64,000 nucleotides of DNA, from the NCBI RefSeq assembly GCF_000219625.1, contig NC_018215.1, positions 434,001 to 498,000 of the forward strand, in the 5' to 3' direction. Source of the DNA: Zymoseptoria tritici IPO323. Taxonomy: Eukaryota; Ascomycota; Dothideomycetes; Mycosphaerellales; Mycosphaerellaceae. Within the stretch, counting starts at the first letter, position 1. Every line of letters begins with the position of its first letter. Position numbers and translations under genes: made by a program. A model generated the notes under the pieces. It was not told the DNA's origin, searched no databases, and was given only the letters and a program-made list of their open reading frames with translations. Positions 40,879 to 51,808 of this stretch are shown piece by piece.

Positions 40879-42893
40879 TCACAACCGCACCTTGCCTCCC
40901 ACGACCGAGTCCCAATCCCGTTCCAGGAACGGCTTGTAGGTACTCTCGCCAGGCGCCTTCCATAGTACGATATCCTCCTTTCCGGCATCGCCCTCTGCGA
41001 TCTTCTTCAGATCTACACCTTCCTTTCGCAACGGTACCTTGTTCTGCTTGTTGTTGTGCATCGGCGTTGGTGATTGAATGACCCGCAAGAAGACGGGTAC
41101 CGCATAATGTGGCAGGCGTTGTCTTGCATGTTGGAGCAGACCCGCGTAGTCGAAGTTCTTCCTCTCCTCTGGGCGAATATACACTGCCGCGCACCCAGCT
41201 CGTCCGTCGTAACCAGGAAGTTCAACGCCATAAACATTCGCCTCGACGAGACCTGGGAAATCGCCAAGGACCTCGGCCACTTGTGCAGTGCTGACGTTCT
41301 CGCTCTTCCATCGGAAGGTGTCGCCAAGTCGGTCCATAAAATACCATCTCCCGTCTTTGTCACGTCGTAGAGCATCGCCCGTACGGTAGTAGAGGTCGCC
41401 TTTTTTAAAGACGTCCCGCTCGAAGCGTTTTGCGGTCGCCTCAGGGTTGTCCCAGTAGCCGGTGAAGTCTCGCTCGCTTTGACATGCCACAAGAATCTCG
41501 CCTCCCTCCTCATAGGGCTTTCGTTTCGCGAAGCCAGTCTTGGGATCCCGCCAGATAGAGTCGCCGTTCTCGTGGTCGATCTCAACGGGAATGTAGATGT
41601 TATGATATCGACGACGCAACAACGCTCCGTGATGTCCAACGTGAGCGGCATGGAATGGTCCTCGGCAGACGTTGAGCAAGCCGAACATGCCCTCGGTAGA
41701 GTTGAAGAACTCATTGACGCACGGAATGTTGAATCGTTCCTGAAATTTGAGCCATACGTCCGGTCTCATGCCATTGCCGAACATGGCTTTGAGCTTGTGG
41801 TCTTTGTCGAGAGGAGACGGAGGAGCCGCAAGAAGATAGCGTGCGGTCTCTCCCACGTACACGAAGCTGTTGGCTTCCGAGTCGTGAATATCATGCCAGA
41901 ACCTCGAGACACTGAATTTACGTCCGATCGCGAGGCGAACGCCAGAGACCATGCATCCAACTGCAATTGTGCATCCTGTGCCATGGTACAAGGGCATGCA
42001 ATCGTACCATGTGCCGCCAGGTCCAACTCCAGTCGTACGCTGACGTGATTTACCCAGTCCATATGAGCGCTGCGTTGGGAACGCACATGCCTTTGGAAAG
42101 CCGGTTGTACCACTGGTATAGAAGAGGAAGATGGGGAACTCGCCGGTCACACCGTCTCGGAAGACGTTCTCGGGACGCTTAGGTTCCTTGCCCAGTATCT
42201 CAGCCTTGGTAGCTGCATCCAGAATAATGATCCGCATTCCCAGCTCCTCAATCTTGCTTTGTACAGCTCGTATCCGTTCCTGACAGTCCGAATCTTCGTC
42301 CACGATGAGCACCCTACTCTTCCCAACCTTGAGACAATGGATCAAGCCATCGCCTCCAAGGTTGTAGTTGATCAGTGCCGGAGCGGCACCGATAGCCCAG
42401 CTGCCCATCATGTTGAACATGAATTCCGGCGAGTTCTGCAGATATGTTCCGACCAGCTCTCCGGACTGCACACCATTGTCCAGCAGGAATTGACTCCATC
42501 GGAGACAATTGTTGTATGTCTGTATCCATGTATATTCGGTCGGAGGGTCGTGGATATCGTTGCGGAACCACAGACAAGGCTCGTCTTTTCGGAGTAATGC
42601 TTGCTCCTCGAATGCGTACCATATCGAGCGCTTGTTCTTCTGAGCTGTACCGAGACCAAGTCAGTCGTACAGCCGGACCCGTCGATGGATTCCATCTACT
42701 CACCCAATTCCTGTGCAAGCTTCATAACTCGTCTCTCATCTCGAATGCTGCCCAAGTCTTTCGAGATGTGGTACTTCGCGTCAAGGTATGCTGCCGCCGC
42801 AGTCGCGCCTGCTATGGCAGCTCCAGTTGCTATTGCTGGTCAGCATATTTGCGGACAACGCTGCTAATCTTTGTGATACTTACCAAAGGCCAT
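40879..42893 (-). CDS. FAT1: Fat1/FATP-type very-long-chain acyl-CoA synthetase
   Basis: Three exons (42893-42884, 42835-42704, 42644-40879), 635 aa. Exon 1 encodes only M-A-F plus one base, with the ATG in a GCCGCC context and a strong GTAAGT donor; frame and a hydrophobic Ala-rich N-terminal helix (A-I-A-T-G-A-A-I-A-G) support it. Motifs: AMP-binding loop Y-T-S-G-T-T-G-F-P-K (about 220), F-F-N-S-T-E-G, Y-Y-R-T-G-D, and the FATP/VLACS motif D-R-L-G-D-T-F-R-W-K-S-E-N-V. Such enzymes activate long and very long fatty acids and couple import to CoA esterification at membranes. The C-terminus V-R-L is not a canonical PTS1. A CCTCGG hexamer lies about 216 bp upstream. Confidence 0.9.
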
Positions 42894-43891
42894 GGCGGCT
42901 GCTCGCTCGATGGTAGGTTATCTGAGATGGAGTGTGGTGGTCAAACCCCTAGGTGAGCGATGTGGAAGAGGACGAAACACTCCTACCATGTAAAGAATGT
43001 CTACAGACCGCTCCGATGCAAGCAATCCCATATATGCACGCTGCCCGGTGTCACCAGCGGCAGATAGTTCTACAAGGGTGGAGGTCCCAAAGTCGTGCCG
43101 ACGCATGACCTCGGGGGATTTGGCACTCGAGTGCGGGACTCGGTTTGGTCGGCAGATGGTCGAGTGCGGGATTTTGACTGGGGTAATTCAGCCCGAACTA
43201 GATACCTGGTAGTTCTAAGCCGGCATCATTGCAGAGAGTTGGCAGGGTTCGCAATTGAACCCTCCGCCTTAATAATCCAACAACATCCTCGCGACATGCC
43301 ACCGGGATCGCAAAGTCAACGAGTGAGAAAGCTTGACTTCGAGAAAAAAGCCACGAATGATGCATTAAATCGGCCTTGTTCGTGCTTAGTACATACAATG
43401 CCAGAGCAAAATATACACGACAGGTCACCCGGTGCGCAGTCCAGAGCATTACGCGAGCGCGAGCTACTACAGTTGATCGAGACGGCTTCGACTCTTCGAA
43501 ACGGGCCCAAAGTCCAAATGTGAAAGAGCATTCCGTTGGATCTTTGGCAGTTCTTTCTTGGTGGGTGCGGCATACGTCGTGATTAGAAATTGACGATGTC
43601 GAAGCCGATGGCGTCTCTCTACCACAAACCTCTCTTCGCCAGGCTGGAGTCCTCTCCACTCAGCCGTAGATACTGTCGTGCGACTCTGTTACCCGATCCT
43701 TCGCGTGTTACCAATGCTTGATAATCGGCCAGTCTTCAGCTGGACGTAATCTCCAGCTGGGGCTGTACTTGTACGATGGCTTCCCTTCCCTCGTGCGGAC
43801 AAGATCAAAAGCCCTAGAAGTAGATATTAGACGCGCGCGGCCATCAGAGGAAGACGAAGCAACACTCAAGCGCAAAGTCGAGCATTACGCC
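42894..43891. other. Divergent promoter region FAT1-like / alpha-beta hydrolase
   Basis: About 1 kb between outward-pointing start codons. It contains CCTCGG at 43109-43114 and a 7-bp inverted repeat (AGGGTTC, loop GCAATT, GAACCCT) at 44-63 of the 43200 block, that is 43244-43263. No gene recognised. Confidence 0.45.
43109..43114 (+). promoter_or_regulatory. Possible FarA/FarB-type site CCTCGG upstream of FAT1-like gene
   Basis: Exact hexamer about 216 bp before the FAT1-like ATG. In Aspergillus this core mediates fatty-acid induction. Isolated hexamers are expected by chance, so this is suggestive only. Confidence 0.3.
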
Positions 43892-44659
43892 ATGTCGTCG
43901 AAACCAGGCGTTGTGATCGTACACGGAGCATGGCATTCCCCATCACATTGGGATAATGTCACATCGAAGCTCCAGGCAGAGGGATACACCGTGGAGGTTC
44001 CAGCTTTACCGTCCGTTGCCAAGGTCGCCGCTGAGGATGTCTTCGCGAAAGACGTCGCTGCGGTCAAACAAGCAATCCAAAAGATCACCAAGACTGGACG
44101 GAACGCCGTACTCGTTATGCACAGCTACGGCGGTGTCTGCGGTAGCGAAGCCGTCGCTGAAGTCCTCGAGGATCGCAAAGCGAGCATGGACCCAACTCAA
44201 GGACGAATCGTGCATCTGCTGTATGTTGCGGCGATCATAGTGGAGAAGGGAATGAGCGTCCAAGGAGCAGAACTCAGCCCGCACGAATGGGAGGTCAAAG
44301 AAAATGTGATCCACCATCTCAACCCTCAATACAGGTTTTACAACACCACCTCGCAGCAGGTTGCACAAATTTCCATCAGCCTGATGGGCCACCAAGCTCT
44401 CGAATCCTTTTCGACGCCAACGCAGTATCGCGGGTGGGCGGACTATGATTTGCCGCTCACGTACATCGCTTGTCTCCAGGATCATGCTCTCTGGTTTGAC
44501 ATCGAAGTTGCGAAATTCTTCCAGCGGATCGACGAGGCCAGAGTGAAGGATTTCACCAAAGTGGAAATCGACTGTGATCATTCGCCTTGGGTCAATAGCG
44601 GTCAGAAGGAGTTCTTCGAGGCGGTGGATGGCGTGTTGGAGAAGGCCAGCAAAGTTTAA
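43892..44659 (+). CDS. Alpha/beta-hydrolase-fold esterase-like protein
   Basis: Single exon, 255 aa from the first in-frame ATG at 43892. It has the alpha/beta-hydrolase plan: H-G-A-W oxyanion-hole loop (about residues 11-14), nucleophile elbow V-M-H-S-Y-G-G (Ser78), acid in C-L-Q-D-H-A (about 200) and catalytic His in D-C-D-H-S-P-W (about 230). The pattern is close to the salicylate-esterase/hydroxynitrile-lyase-like AB-hydrolase group common in fungi, which cleaves small esters or lactones. No signal peptide, so it is probably cytosolic. Substrate unknown. The gene diverges from the FAT1-like gene, but there is no direct evidence of a shared pathway. Confidence 0.8.
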   Translation: MSSKPGVVIVHGAWHSPSHWDNVTSKLQAEGYTVEVPALPSVAKVAAEDVFAKDVAAVKQAIQKITKTGRNAVLVMHSYGGVCGSEAVAEVLEDRKASMDPTQGRIVHLLYVAAIIVEKGMSVQGAELSPHEWEVKENVIHHLNPQYRFYNTTSQQVAQISISLMGHQALESFSTPTQYRGWADYDLPLTYIACLQDHALWFDIEVAKFFQRIDEARVKDFTKVEIDCDHSPWVNSGQKEFFEAVDGVLEKASKV

Positions 44660-44722
44660 ATGTTCAAGCGCAGGTAGCGGCCAGATTGTCATCCAGCATT
44701 CTTGGGATCTCCTCACGGCATC

Positions 44723-45679
44723 TCAGTCTCCGTCATCATCGACCTCTTCCATCTGCACTTGTCGCCTAGGATTTTGATCGCCCTCAGTAGACTCAATGCC
44801 ATTCATCTCAAATTCCAGCTTCTTCATTTCTGCATCCATGTCCAAATCTCCATCTCCGTCCGCGCCTGTCCCAGCGATGACTTGCTGAATGCCTTCTTCT
44901 TTCTCAGCTTCTTCCGCTGCCTTCTCCGCCGCGTAGTATCCTGCCTTCTCCAGCTTCTCGATTTCTTCCGGCTCGAGTAACCGGCCCTCGCCTTTCACGC
45001 GCTTCTTCTTCTGAGCCACGGCGGACGGCACGAATCGCGTTGCTTCCTTTTTGAGGTCTCTCAATTGAGGTGCACTAGTGTACACGAGCTGTGCAGGAGG
45101 GAGACTCGCCACAGCTGGCTTTGTAGGCAAGGCATGAGGTAGTCGCTGTCCATCTGGTCCGACTTGTGGATCTGTGAACGGTTCGCGTCTGCGATCCTGC
45201 CGAGGAAGTGGTGGGGGCGTGTCACGCGGCATGGGAATATCGCGAACTTCGGGATCTGTGTCGCTGTCCGGCTCTCGATGCTCTTCTTCACGCCGCCTCT
45301 TGCCCAGATGTTGCCTCCGCTCTCGCTGCTCGTCTCGTGCATCGCCTCTGTCCTGTCTGTCGTGTCTTCCACCTGCTCCGTCTCGCCGCTCGTGGCTCGG
45401 AAATTTAGGCGCCGCATCTCCTAGTGCTTCTCTGGCTCGTCGAATGCCTTTGACATCGCGTTCCAGCTGTGCGAGTGTCTCCTTATCTTTCGGTCTTAGG
45501 GCCCCGCGTCCTTCGAGTTCTTTCAGCTCGTCGATCTGGCGCTGTAGGCGATCCGGGTTGCGCTTCGCCAATTTCTCATTGCGCTGATTTTGGATATTCT
45601 TCTTGTTCTTGTTGATCTCCTTTTGCTTGTCGGCCTTGCGCTGGGCTTGCGCCGGGTTGACTGAGCGTTCCTTCGGCAT
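44723..45679 (-). CDS. WBP11-domain pre-mRNA splicing protein
   Basis: Single exon, 318 aa. The N-terminus M-P-K-E-R-S-V-N-P-A-Q-A-Q-R-K-A-D-K-Q-K is the WW-domain-binding-protein-11 (WBP11/SIPP1/Npw38BP) signature, followed by a Lys/Asn-rich coiled coil (about 15-75). The middle is Arg/Asp/Glu-rich with a proline motif P-P-P-L-P-R that could bind WW domains, and the C-terminal part holds the L-P-P-A-Q-L-V-Y-T-S-A-P-Q-L-R-D-L and acidic tail blocks. WBP11 links spliceosome activation with WW proteins such as PQBP1. The protein is shorter than the 641-aa human form, lacking its long Pro-rich part. Nuclear localisation is inferred from the basic runs. Confidence 0.85.
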   Translation of the reverse strand: MPKERSVNPAQAQRKADKQKEINKNKKNIQNQRNEKLAKRNPDRLQRQIDELKELEGRGALRPKDKETLAQLERDVKGIRRAREALGDAAPKFPSHERRDGAGGRHDRQDRGDARDEQRERRQHLGKRRREEEHREPDSDTDPEVRDIPMPRDTPPPLPRQDRRREPFTDPQVGPDGQRLPHALPTKPAVASLPPAQLVYTSAPQLRDLKKEATRFVPSAVAQKKKRVKGEGRLLEPEEIEKLEKAGYYAAEKAAEEAEKEEGIQQVIAGTGADGDGDLDMDAEMKKLEFEMNGIESTEGDQNPRRQVQMEEVDDDGD

Positions 45680-45909
45680 GTCGCTGGTCGATGTGGGTGA
45701 TGTTCAGCGAAGGCAGAGTCGGGGAAGGTTTGAAGCTTTGAAGCTTTCAAGGATTATTTGGGATGCATTCGGTTGCACTTTCATATGCCCACGGCTTGAC
45801 GCGATGACGAACTTGGACGACGCGCCCAGACTCCTCGAACTTCGCAACGTTCTCGCAATGGACCTTCAATCATTTTCTCGACATACCATCGTCGGTCTCC
45901 GAGATCGCG

Positions 45910-47369
45910 ATGCCTCGTCGACAAGATGTCATTGCTCGTTCAGTGACCCGCGCGATAGTTCACAATGATGGCCCTCGCACCTCTTCTACGTCCGACCGAT
46001 TCACGGCGTTCTTCAAGCTGTACGAGATGGACTTTGAGTGCATTCGAGCCGATCTTTTCAAGGAGCTGAGGAACGACGTGTGGCAACTCGAAGAGAAGGA
46101 CTATACTGCGAGCTTTGGCGAGGAGGGGAAAGATGGCAACTCGAAGTTGCAGGCAATGGGTACGAACACCTCCGGATATGATCAGATGCATGGCATCCTG
46201 ACTTGAATAGAGGACATGGGGTTCAGCGGTTCTACGTTCTTCACAACCGAAGATACGGCGTACATTGTCAAATCGGTTCCAAGACACTTCGAGCACTCTT
46301 TTTTCAAGAATGATTTCCTCATTCCGTACGTCCAACACGTTCATAACAATTCTGGCTCTCTGCTCATCCGAACCACGGAGTTTCTGGCCAATAAACACTT
46401 CACCATTGGGCAAATCCTTCAGCTCGCCCCGACCCACCACATTGCTATGGGTAAGACCGAAGGGTGGAAGCCTGCAGCCCAGCCTGAGCATGTCCTTTAG
46501 GCATTGCTTGCAGGTTCCGTCTACATCTGAAATACAGACAGTCGCTAATCTCACGAGCCTTCGTTTCTTTAGAGAACCTACTGTACCAGCAAGGCAAGAA
46601 CCATTGGGAGACGTACGACCTGAAGCCAATGTCATACTTTTACCCCGAGCGTGATATCGCCGGCGGTGCTCTAACTTCCGAAGAGACCAAGAGCAAGCTG
46701 GCAGACAAATTCAAGGACAAGCTGTTGCTTACGTTGGATCAAGCGGAAGCGTTGAAGTATCAGCTAGAGAAGGACACTAGCTTGCTAGCAACCGTGAGTG
46801 CTTCAAATGGTGCGAGACCTACGGCGCTCTCCCCGTCGGCGTGCGGTCTCGAATCTGCATTGAAGTCATTTTGTGCGAGCTTTCTAGCTGACCATGCCAT
46901 TTTTTCTCCTCAGTGCAATGCAGTAGACTACTCGCTGTTCCTTGTTCGCATTCCGATCACCGAGGCCCCGAATCCATTCGACGATCCACAGCTGAACGCT
47001 ACGCCTCTGCTCCCGCCTGATCCGCCATCTTTCAGAACCGGAATGCCTTCTACAGACGGTAGATGGGTCTACCGAGCAGCTGTCCTGGACTTTTTCTGTA
47101 CGTATTTCCTGCTCGCGAGACAGAGATGTGTCTCGAAGCTTCTTCATCGAGAAAATGGACCTGAGCTGACTTGTGATTCGTCATTGTCAGGGGCAAAGCA
47201 CAAGGCTCATGCTAAAGCTATGTCTCTGCTGATCAATGCTTACAACATCTTCGACCGGAAGGGTCCAATGAGTGTGACGACAAACAGCCCAGAATACCGC
47301 CAGCGATTCTTGAATATGATATACGACATGATCGAGGTTCGGGATGACACAACGGAGCAGAACGGGTGA
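45910..47369 (+). CDS. Compact phosphatidylinositol-phosphate kinase-like protein (PIPK core)
   Basis: Five exons (45910-46159, 46211-46450, 46573-46793, 46914-47097, 47191-47369), 357 aa. Every junction rebuilds PIPK sequence: G-F-S-G-S-T-F-F (phosphate loop) after intron 1, H-H-I-A-M-E-N-L-L across intron 2, D-Y-S-L-F-L-V-R-I after intron 3, D-F-F-W-A-K-H-K-A across intron 4. The ATP lysine is in Y-I-V-K-S-V, and D-Y-S is the catalytic-loop equivalent. The E-T-Y-D-L-K-P-M-S-Y-F-Y-P block replaces the D-L-K-G-S/A motif of classical type I kinases and Fab1. There is no FYVE or chaperonin domain, so it is a stand-alone kinase core of a fungal subtype with unknown substrate. Introns 2 and 3 (about 120 bp) are longer than average. 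Confidence 0.85.
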
Positions 47370-49103
47370 CAGGCTATATGGCGGCGCCGTAAGCTCCTGA
47401 GTCCTGACCTATTTTTCTGACACAGTTCTTTGCGGCCTCAACACACATGTTGACGGCCCTGTTGGCGTTTCGGGCGAATGACCTAGCACCGGTAACCTTC
47501 GCAAGAAGACCGGCCGGTTGCATCGAGCCATTTGCCAGGCAGATTCCGACCGCATGTCAATGCCCGTCGGTCCAACTCACAGCACGCTGTGTGGAACCGG
47601 GCCCTACTTCCGTTCCTGGGCCTGCTCAATGCCCGGTCTTCTCAGGCGGGCTGGCTAGAAGAACAGTATGATCAAGAATATCACATCTGCAGAGACCTTT
47701 CTCATATGATCGACTACGACCAGCAGTTGAGGACAATGCCAACATTCATAACAATGTACAGAGTGCTGGCACGTGGGCACCGTAGCTCTTGGAGTTTTGC
47801 ATGGTCTCTCGAAGCCTATTCAAAAACAACGCGACCAATGACAGCCTAATCCTGACCGGGACGCTCTGCAAATCGGATTGACCATTCCGCTGTGTCGACC
47901 ATCCCGCTATTTCGAGACGTCGTGGCTCAAGCACGACCACGGCGTGCATCGCAACTATGCGCTCTTGGATGTCCAGTTTGTGCGAACTCGGAGCTCCGGC
48001 CTACCGACAGGCACGCTGCCATTATGGCCATGCGATCGATATGCTTGGTGGTGCATCTCCATGCGGTTGAACAGTAGGGATGTTTGATTGACTCGCCAGC
48101 CAATCAGATGGAATGTCCGGCACTGTGGTCACTAGCGTATATTCCCAGCGGCTACCTGGAGAACTTCAGTGGCTCGACAGCTTTCTCCACCACCTCGCAC
48201 AAACCGCGAGTCACGCATTTTCTGACGGGCGGTCGCTTCTCGGACCTTCCCTGCCGTTTCATTCGCCCTCCTTCTGCCATGCGATGTCCACCAGAACACC
48301 GTGTGAGCTGCTCGGTATACGTCTCTAGACTCCAGTTGGATGGTCTGCTGCGTGTGACTGTGCTTGCCACAGCACAAATGACATTTGAGTGGCCATGTCC
48401 GGAGCGAGAAGGTGCTATGTGATGGGCGCAATGAGCGGAGGCATGCGGTCTGCAGTTCTGGAAGCGTGGCGCCCGACGTCCACTGCGACTGATAACAAAG
48501 TTTTGTGATCTCGAGCTAATACTTTCCTCTTCCGAGAAGTCGTCCAATCCTGCATCTTGCGATAACGCTCTTTGCATCGGTTAATCTGTTCTGTGCAGGG
48601 AGGAAGGTTTCCCTGCGGCTCGACTACTGCTGCCATCACTCTGCGTTGATCACACATTTCTGCGCCATAGGATGACCTGCGCCTGGACCTGACAGGAAGC
48701 GAACCGCGCACCTGCAGCCGAGTGATGGATTGCGGGTCCAGTGCCACTCTTGTGTTCGTTGACTACATGCATACCGTCGTCGCTCGGCTTCCGCGCTGGC
48801 TTTTGCTGTTGTCTTGCTTTCTCACGACTTCTTCTTTGATTTTGCATTCTCTGGGAGACTGACCGCCAGCGGCAATGTGATCGACGAGCGAGATCGATGG
48901 ACACTGCCTGCACAATTACATACACCCATTACTACTTTGGACCAGGAGCACCTGCTGTGGTTGCACGACTTGACTGCACGTGGTTTTCGTGGAACACGAC
49001 ATCGCGGGAGATCCAAAGCCAGCAGCATAAAGGTCCGGAAGGGTGGCCGCAGTTTGATGGCCAGCACAGTCTGATTTGAGGGGTGGAAATCGAGGGCATC
49101 ACG
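47370..49103. other. Intergenic region without supportable gene
   Basis: 1.7 kb between the PIPK-like and ferric-reductase genes. Short frames on both strands show no domain. An open stretch in the plus frame near 47532-47849 has no splice or domain support. The part near 48900-49103 probably is the ferric-reductase leader; an additional 5' exon there cannot be excluded. Confidence 0.45.
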
Positions 49104-51690
49104 ATGCCTTCAGTCTCAGAGTTTTTGGCGAGGCGCGCACGAATTACCCTCAAAAACTTCCAGAGCTGGTCGCCGCCAGTAGAATCGCCGAATGTCTGGC
49201 AGCCTGGGGACCTGGAGAAGCGCATCAACATACCCTGCTGCAACAGCAGCAGCCCATCTGGCCTGGTGGAGGCGACCACTTCCGATCCATGGAACAAGTC
49301 GGGAAAGTACGCCCTCGGCTGGGTTTACTTTGCTGTCATCCTTTTGGCACTCACTTCGGCACTGCACTGGTATCATTTCTGGAACGACAAGATCCGCGTT
49401 GCGACGCACAAGGAGTCTGTCGAGGATTCCATCAAAACGGCATCGCCGGCTACCGACTATGAACTGTCTGCACTTGGAACGGACAGGTCGCAGCGCAAGT
49501 TCTTCCCTCGAGAAGGTCCGCTACCGCAAAGCCTCCACGTCGATGAGGAGAGGTCGAATAACCTGCTGGCCAAAACCACACTCGCTCTGGTGCGATACCT
49601 ATTCTATCGACCAATACCATCATTGAGGATTCACAAGCGGATGCGGCCTATTGTCTTTCCAACGCCAGGAGCCATTCTTATTGTTGTTGCGGCTCTTGCA
49701 TTCGTTATTCTTTACAGCTTCCTACCACAACCATTATTCTACCAGTCTATGCAATTCGGGTCTCCTCCTCTGGCCATTCGCTCTGGTATGCTCGCTGTAG
49801 CACTAATGCCATGGATCGTGAGCCTGAGCATGAAAGCCAATTTCATCACCCTACTTACTGGAATCGGCCATGAAAGGCTCAATGTACTCCACCGATGGCT
49901 TGCGTACCTTTGCATGATCCTCAGCATCATTCACACGGTACCGTTCTACGTTACCTCGGATCGAGAAGGCTTGGTGATTTTCAAGAACATGCTGCGAGCG
50001 CAGCAACCTGGAAGCTATATATATGGAACTGGTTCGTGCTTCGCATCACTCGTATGGACGACCACTAACAACGTCAGGTATCGCCGCATTGGCACCGCTA
50101 GCATTCCTTTGCATTCACTCCTTTGGACCGCTCCGGCGCAAGTTCTATGAGCTTTTCGTCATGGTCCACGTCCCCGTCTCGATTGTCTTTCTCGGAATGC
50201 TTTTCTGGCATTGCCACAACTACCTCACGTCCTGGAACTACCTGTGGGCCACTGTCGCCATCTGGCTCGGCTCATACGTGATGCGATTATTTTACCTGAA
50301 CTGGACAAACCCTTTCCGAGTCTCTTGGGGAATTGGCGAGGAAGCAGCGGTAACCGTCCTGCAAGAGAATGTGGTCAAAGTGACCATTCCCACGGAGACA
50401 CGCTGGAAGCCTGGCCAGTATGTCTACATACGCATGCCGGGAATATCCATATTCGAAAACCACCCTTTCACAATTGCTTCGCTATGCAGCGATGACTATC
50501 CCTCGGAATACGGGGACAACCACAGAGACATGGTTGTCGTGTTTAGACCCTTCGGAGGCTTCACCAAGAAAGTTCTCAACAGTGCGCTTGATCACGGACC
50601 GTGGTGGACTTATCGTACATTCATCGATGGCCCATATGGTGGTATGCGGCGAAGTATGGATGCTTTTGATCACGTTGTCTTGATTGCGGGAGGCACCGGT
50701 ATAACAGCCGTCGTATCGCAACTGCTCGATCTTATCAAGCGCATGCGTGATGGCAAAGCCGTGACGAAGCACATTCACCTCATCTGGGCATTGAAGCGGC
50801 CGGAAGTCATGGAGTGGTTCAAGGAAGAGCTACGAATCTGCCGGGAGTTCGCACCGCCTGACACAGTGAGCTGTCAATTCTACATCACTGCTGCGAAGCG
50901 ACAGACACAGGGCGGCAAGCTCGTCAGCGCGCAGACACCAAATCGACCCGTCAGCATGGTCTTCCACGACAAGGTCAACGATGTGTTTCAAAACATCGCA
51001 AGCAATCGATACTCCATGGGTTCTCATCGGCATTCGGCATTGATTCGCGACGAGGCCGATGGCGATCCTGAGAAGGAGCAGCAACTTCGTGAAGAAGGTG
51101 CGGATCGACTGCGTCCCCTACCTGAGGCTCATCTCAAGCCAGGCCGAACGCCATCTCGCGGACGTGCAGCTCCGTCTACTGATAGGCTTCGGGTCGCTGA
51201 CCGGTCACCGGTACGCAGCGTCTCTCCAAGCATTGCCGATAGCGTGGAAACTCCTCACATGCCGCCGCATCCGACTCTACATGAAAAGCGTCGATCACGA
51301 AACATGACCCTCGACATCGAGGCCGCTCAGAATGCCCAAGCTACCCAGATGCAGCAAGTTGCGGAGTCGAAGGATTCTCAAGGCTTTGACTTCGGCTTTC
51401 CAGCGACACCTACCGAGTTCCAGAAGAATCTCATGCGTTTCGCTTTCATGCCCGCGGCGGTCAAGTCCCGACGCAGTGGTTGGAGTGTTGAATGGGGAAG
51501 GCCAGACATTCCGTATATGCTGAAAGAGATCAGCGAGGAGTGGACGGGCCGGAAGGCGTGCGTATTCGTGTGCGGCCCGCCCAGCATGCGAGTCGATGTC
51601 AGCAGCACAGTTGCGGACTTGCAGAAGTTGGTGCTGAAGAGCAAGAAGCTCGACGAGATTTTCTTGCATACAGAGAACTATGCGCTTTGA
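49104..51690 (+). CDS. Ferric-chelate reductase (FRE/NOX family), integral membrane
   Basis: Two exons (49104-50031, 50078-51690) with a 46-bp intron; 846 aa from the first ATG. It moves electrons from NADPH through FAD and two haems to extracellular Fe(III) or Cu(II). A first membrane helix (about residues 70-95) is followed by the multi-helix ferric-reductase domain with bis-His haem ligands in H-E-R-L-N-V-L-H-R-W and V-M-V-H-V-P / F-W-H-C-H. Next come F-E-N-H-P-F-T-I-A-S (FAD binding), A-G-G-T-G-I-T-A-V (NADPH) and V-C-G-P-P-S-M near the C-terminus. About 170 residues (590-765), Ser/Arg/Pro-rich and likely disordered, interrupt the NADPH domain. No N-terminal signal peptide is seen, but an unseen upstream exon is possible. 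Confidence 0.88.
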
Positions 51691-51808
51691 GTGTGGCATA
51701 GGACGAGCGGCAGGCATGGCTCAGACTGTACATTGATATCGAGATACCCATTACATCAATACATTTCTCATTGTTCGTCAATGTCGTAAGACAGCTCGAT
51801 ACTGTTTT

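Noticed and set aside
43244..43263. Inverted repeat AGGGTTC-GCAATT-GAACCCT resembling a tRNA T arm
   Set aside because: No acceptor, D or anticodon arm can be placed around it; a 7-bp palindrome is expected by chance in a window this size.
47370..48430. Series of plus-strand frames after the PIPK-like gene, considered as a second gene
   Set aside because: Frames cannot be joined by plausible introns into a protein with any domain; codon pattern not gene-like.
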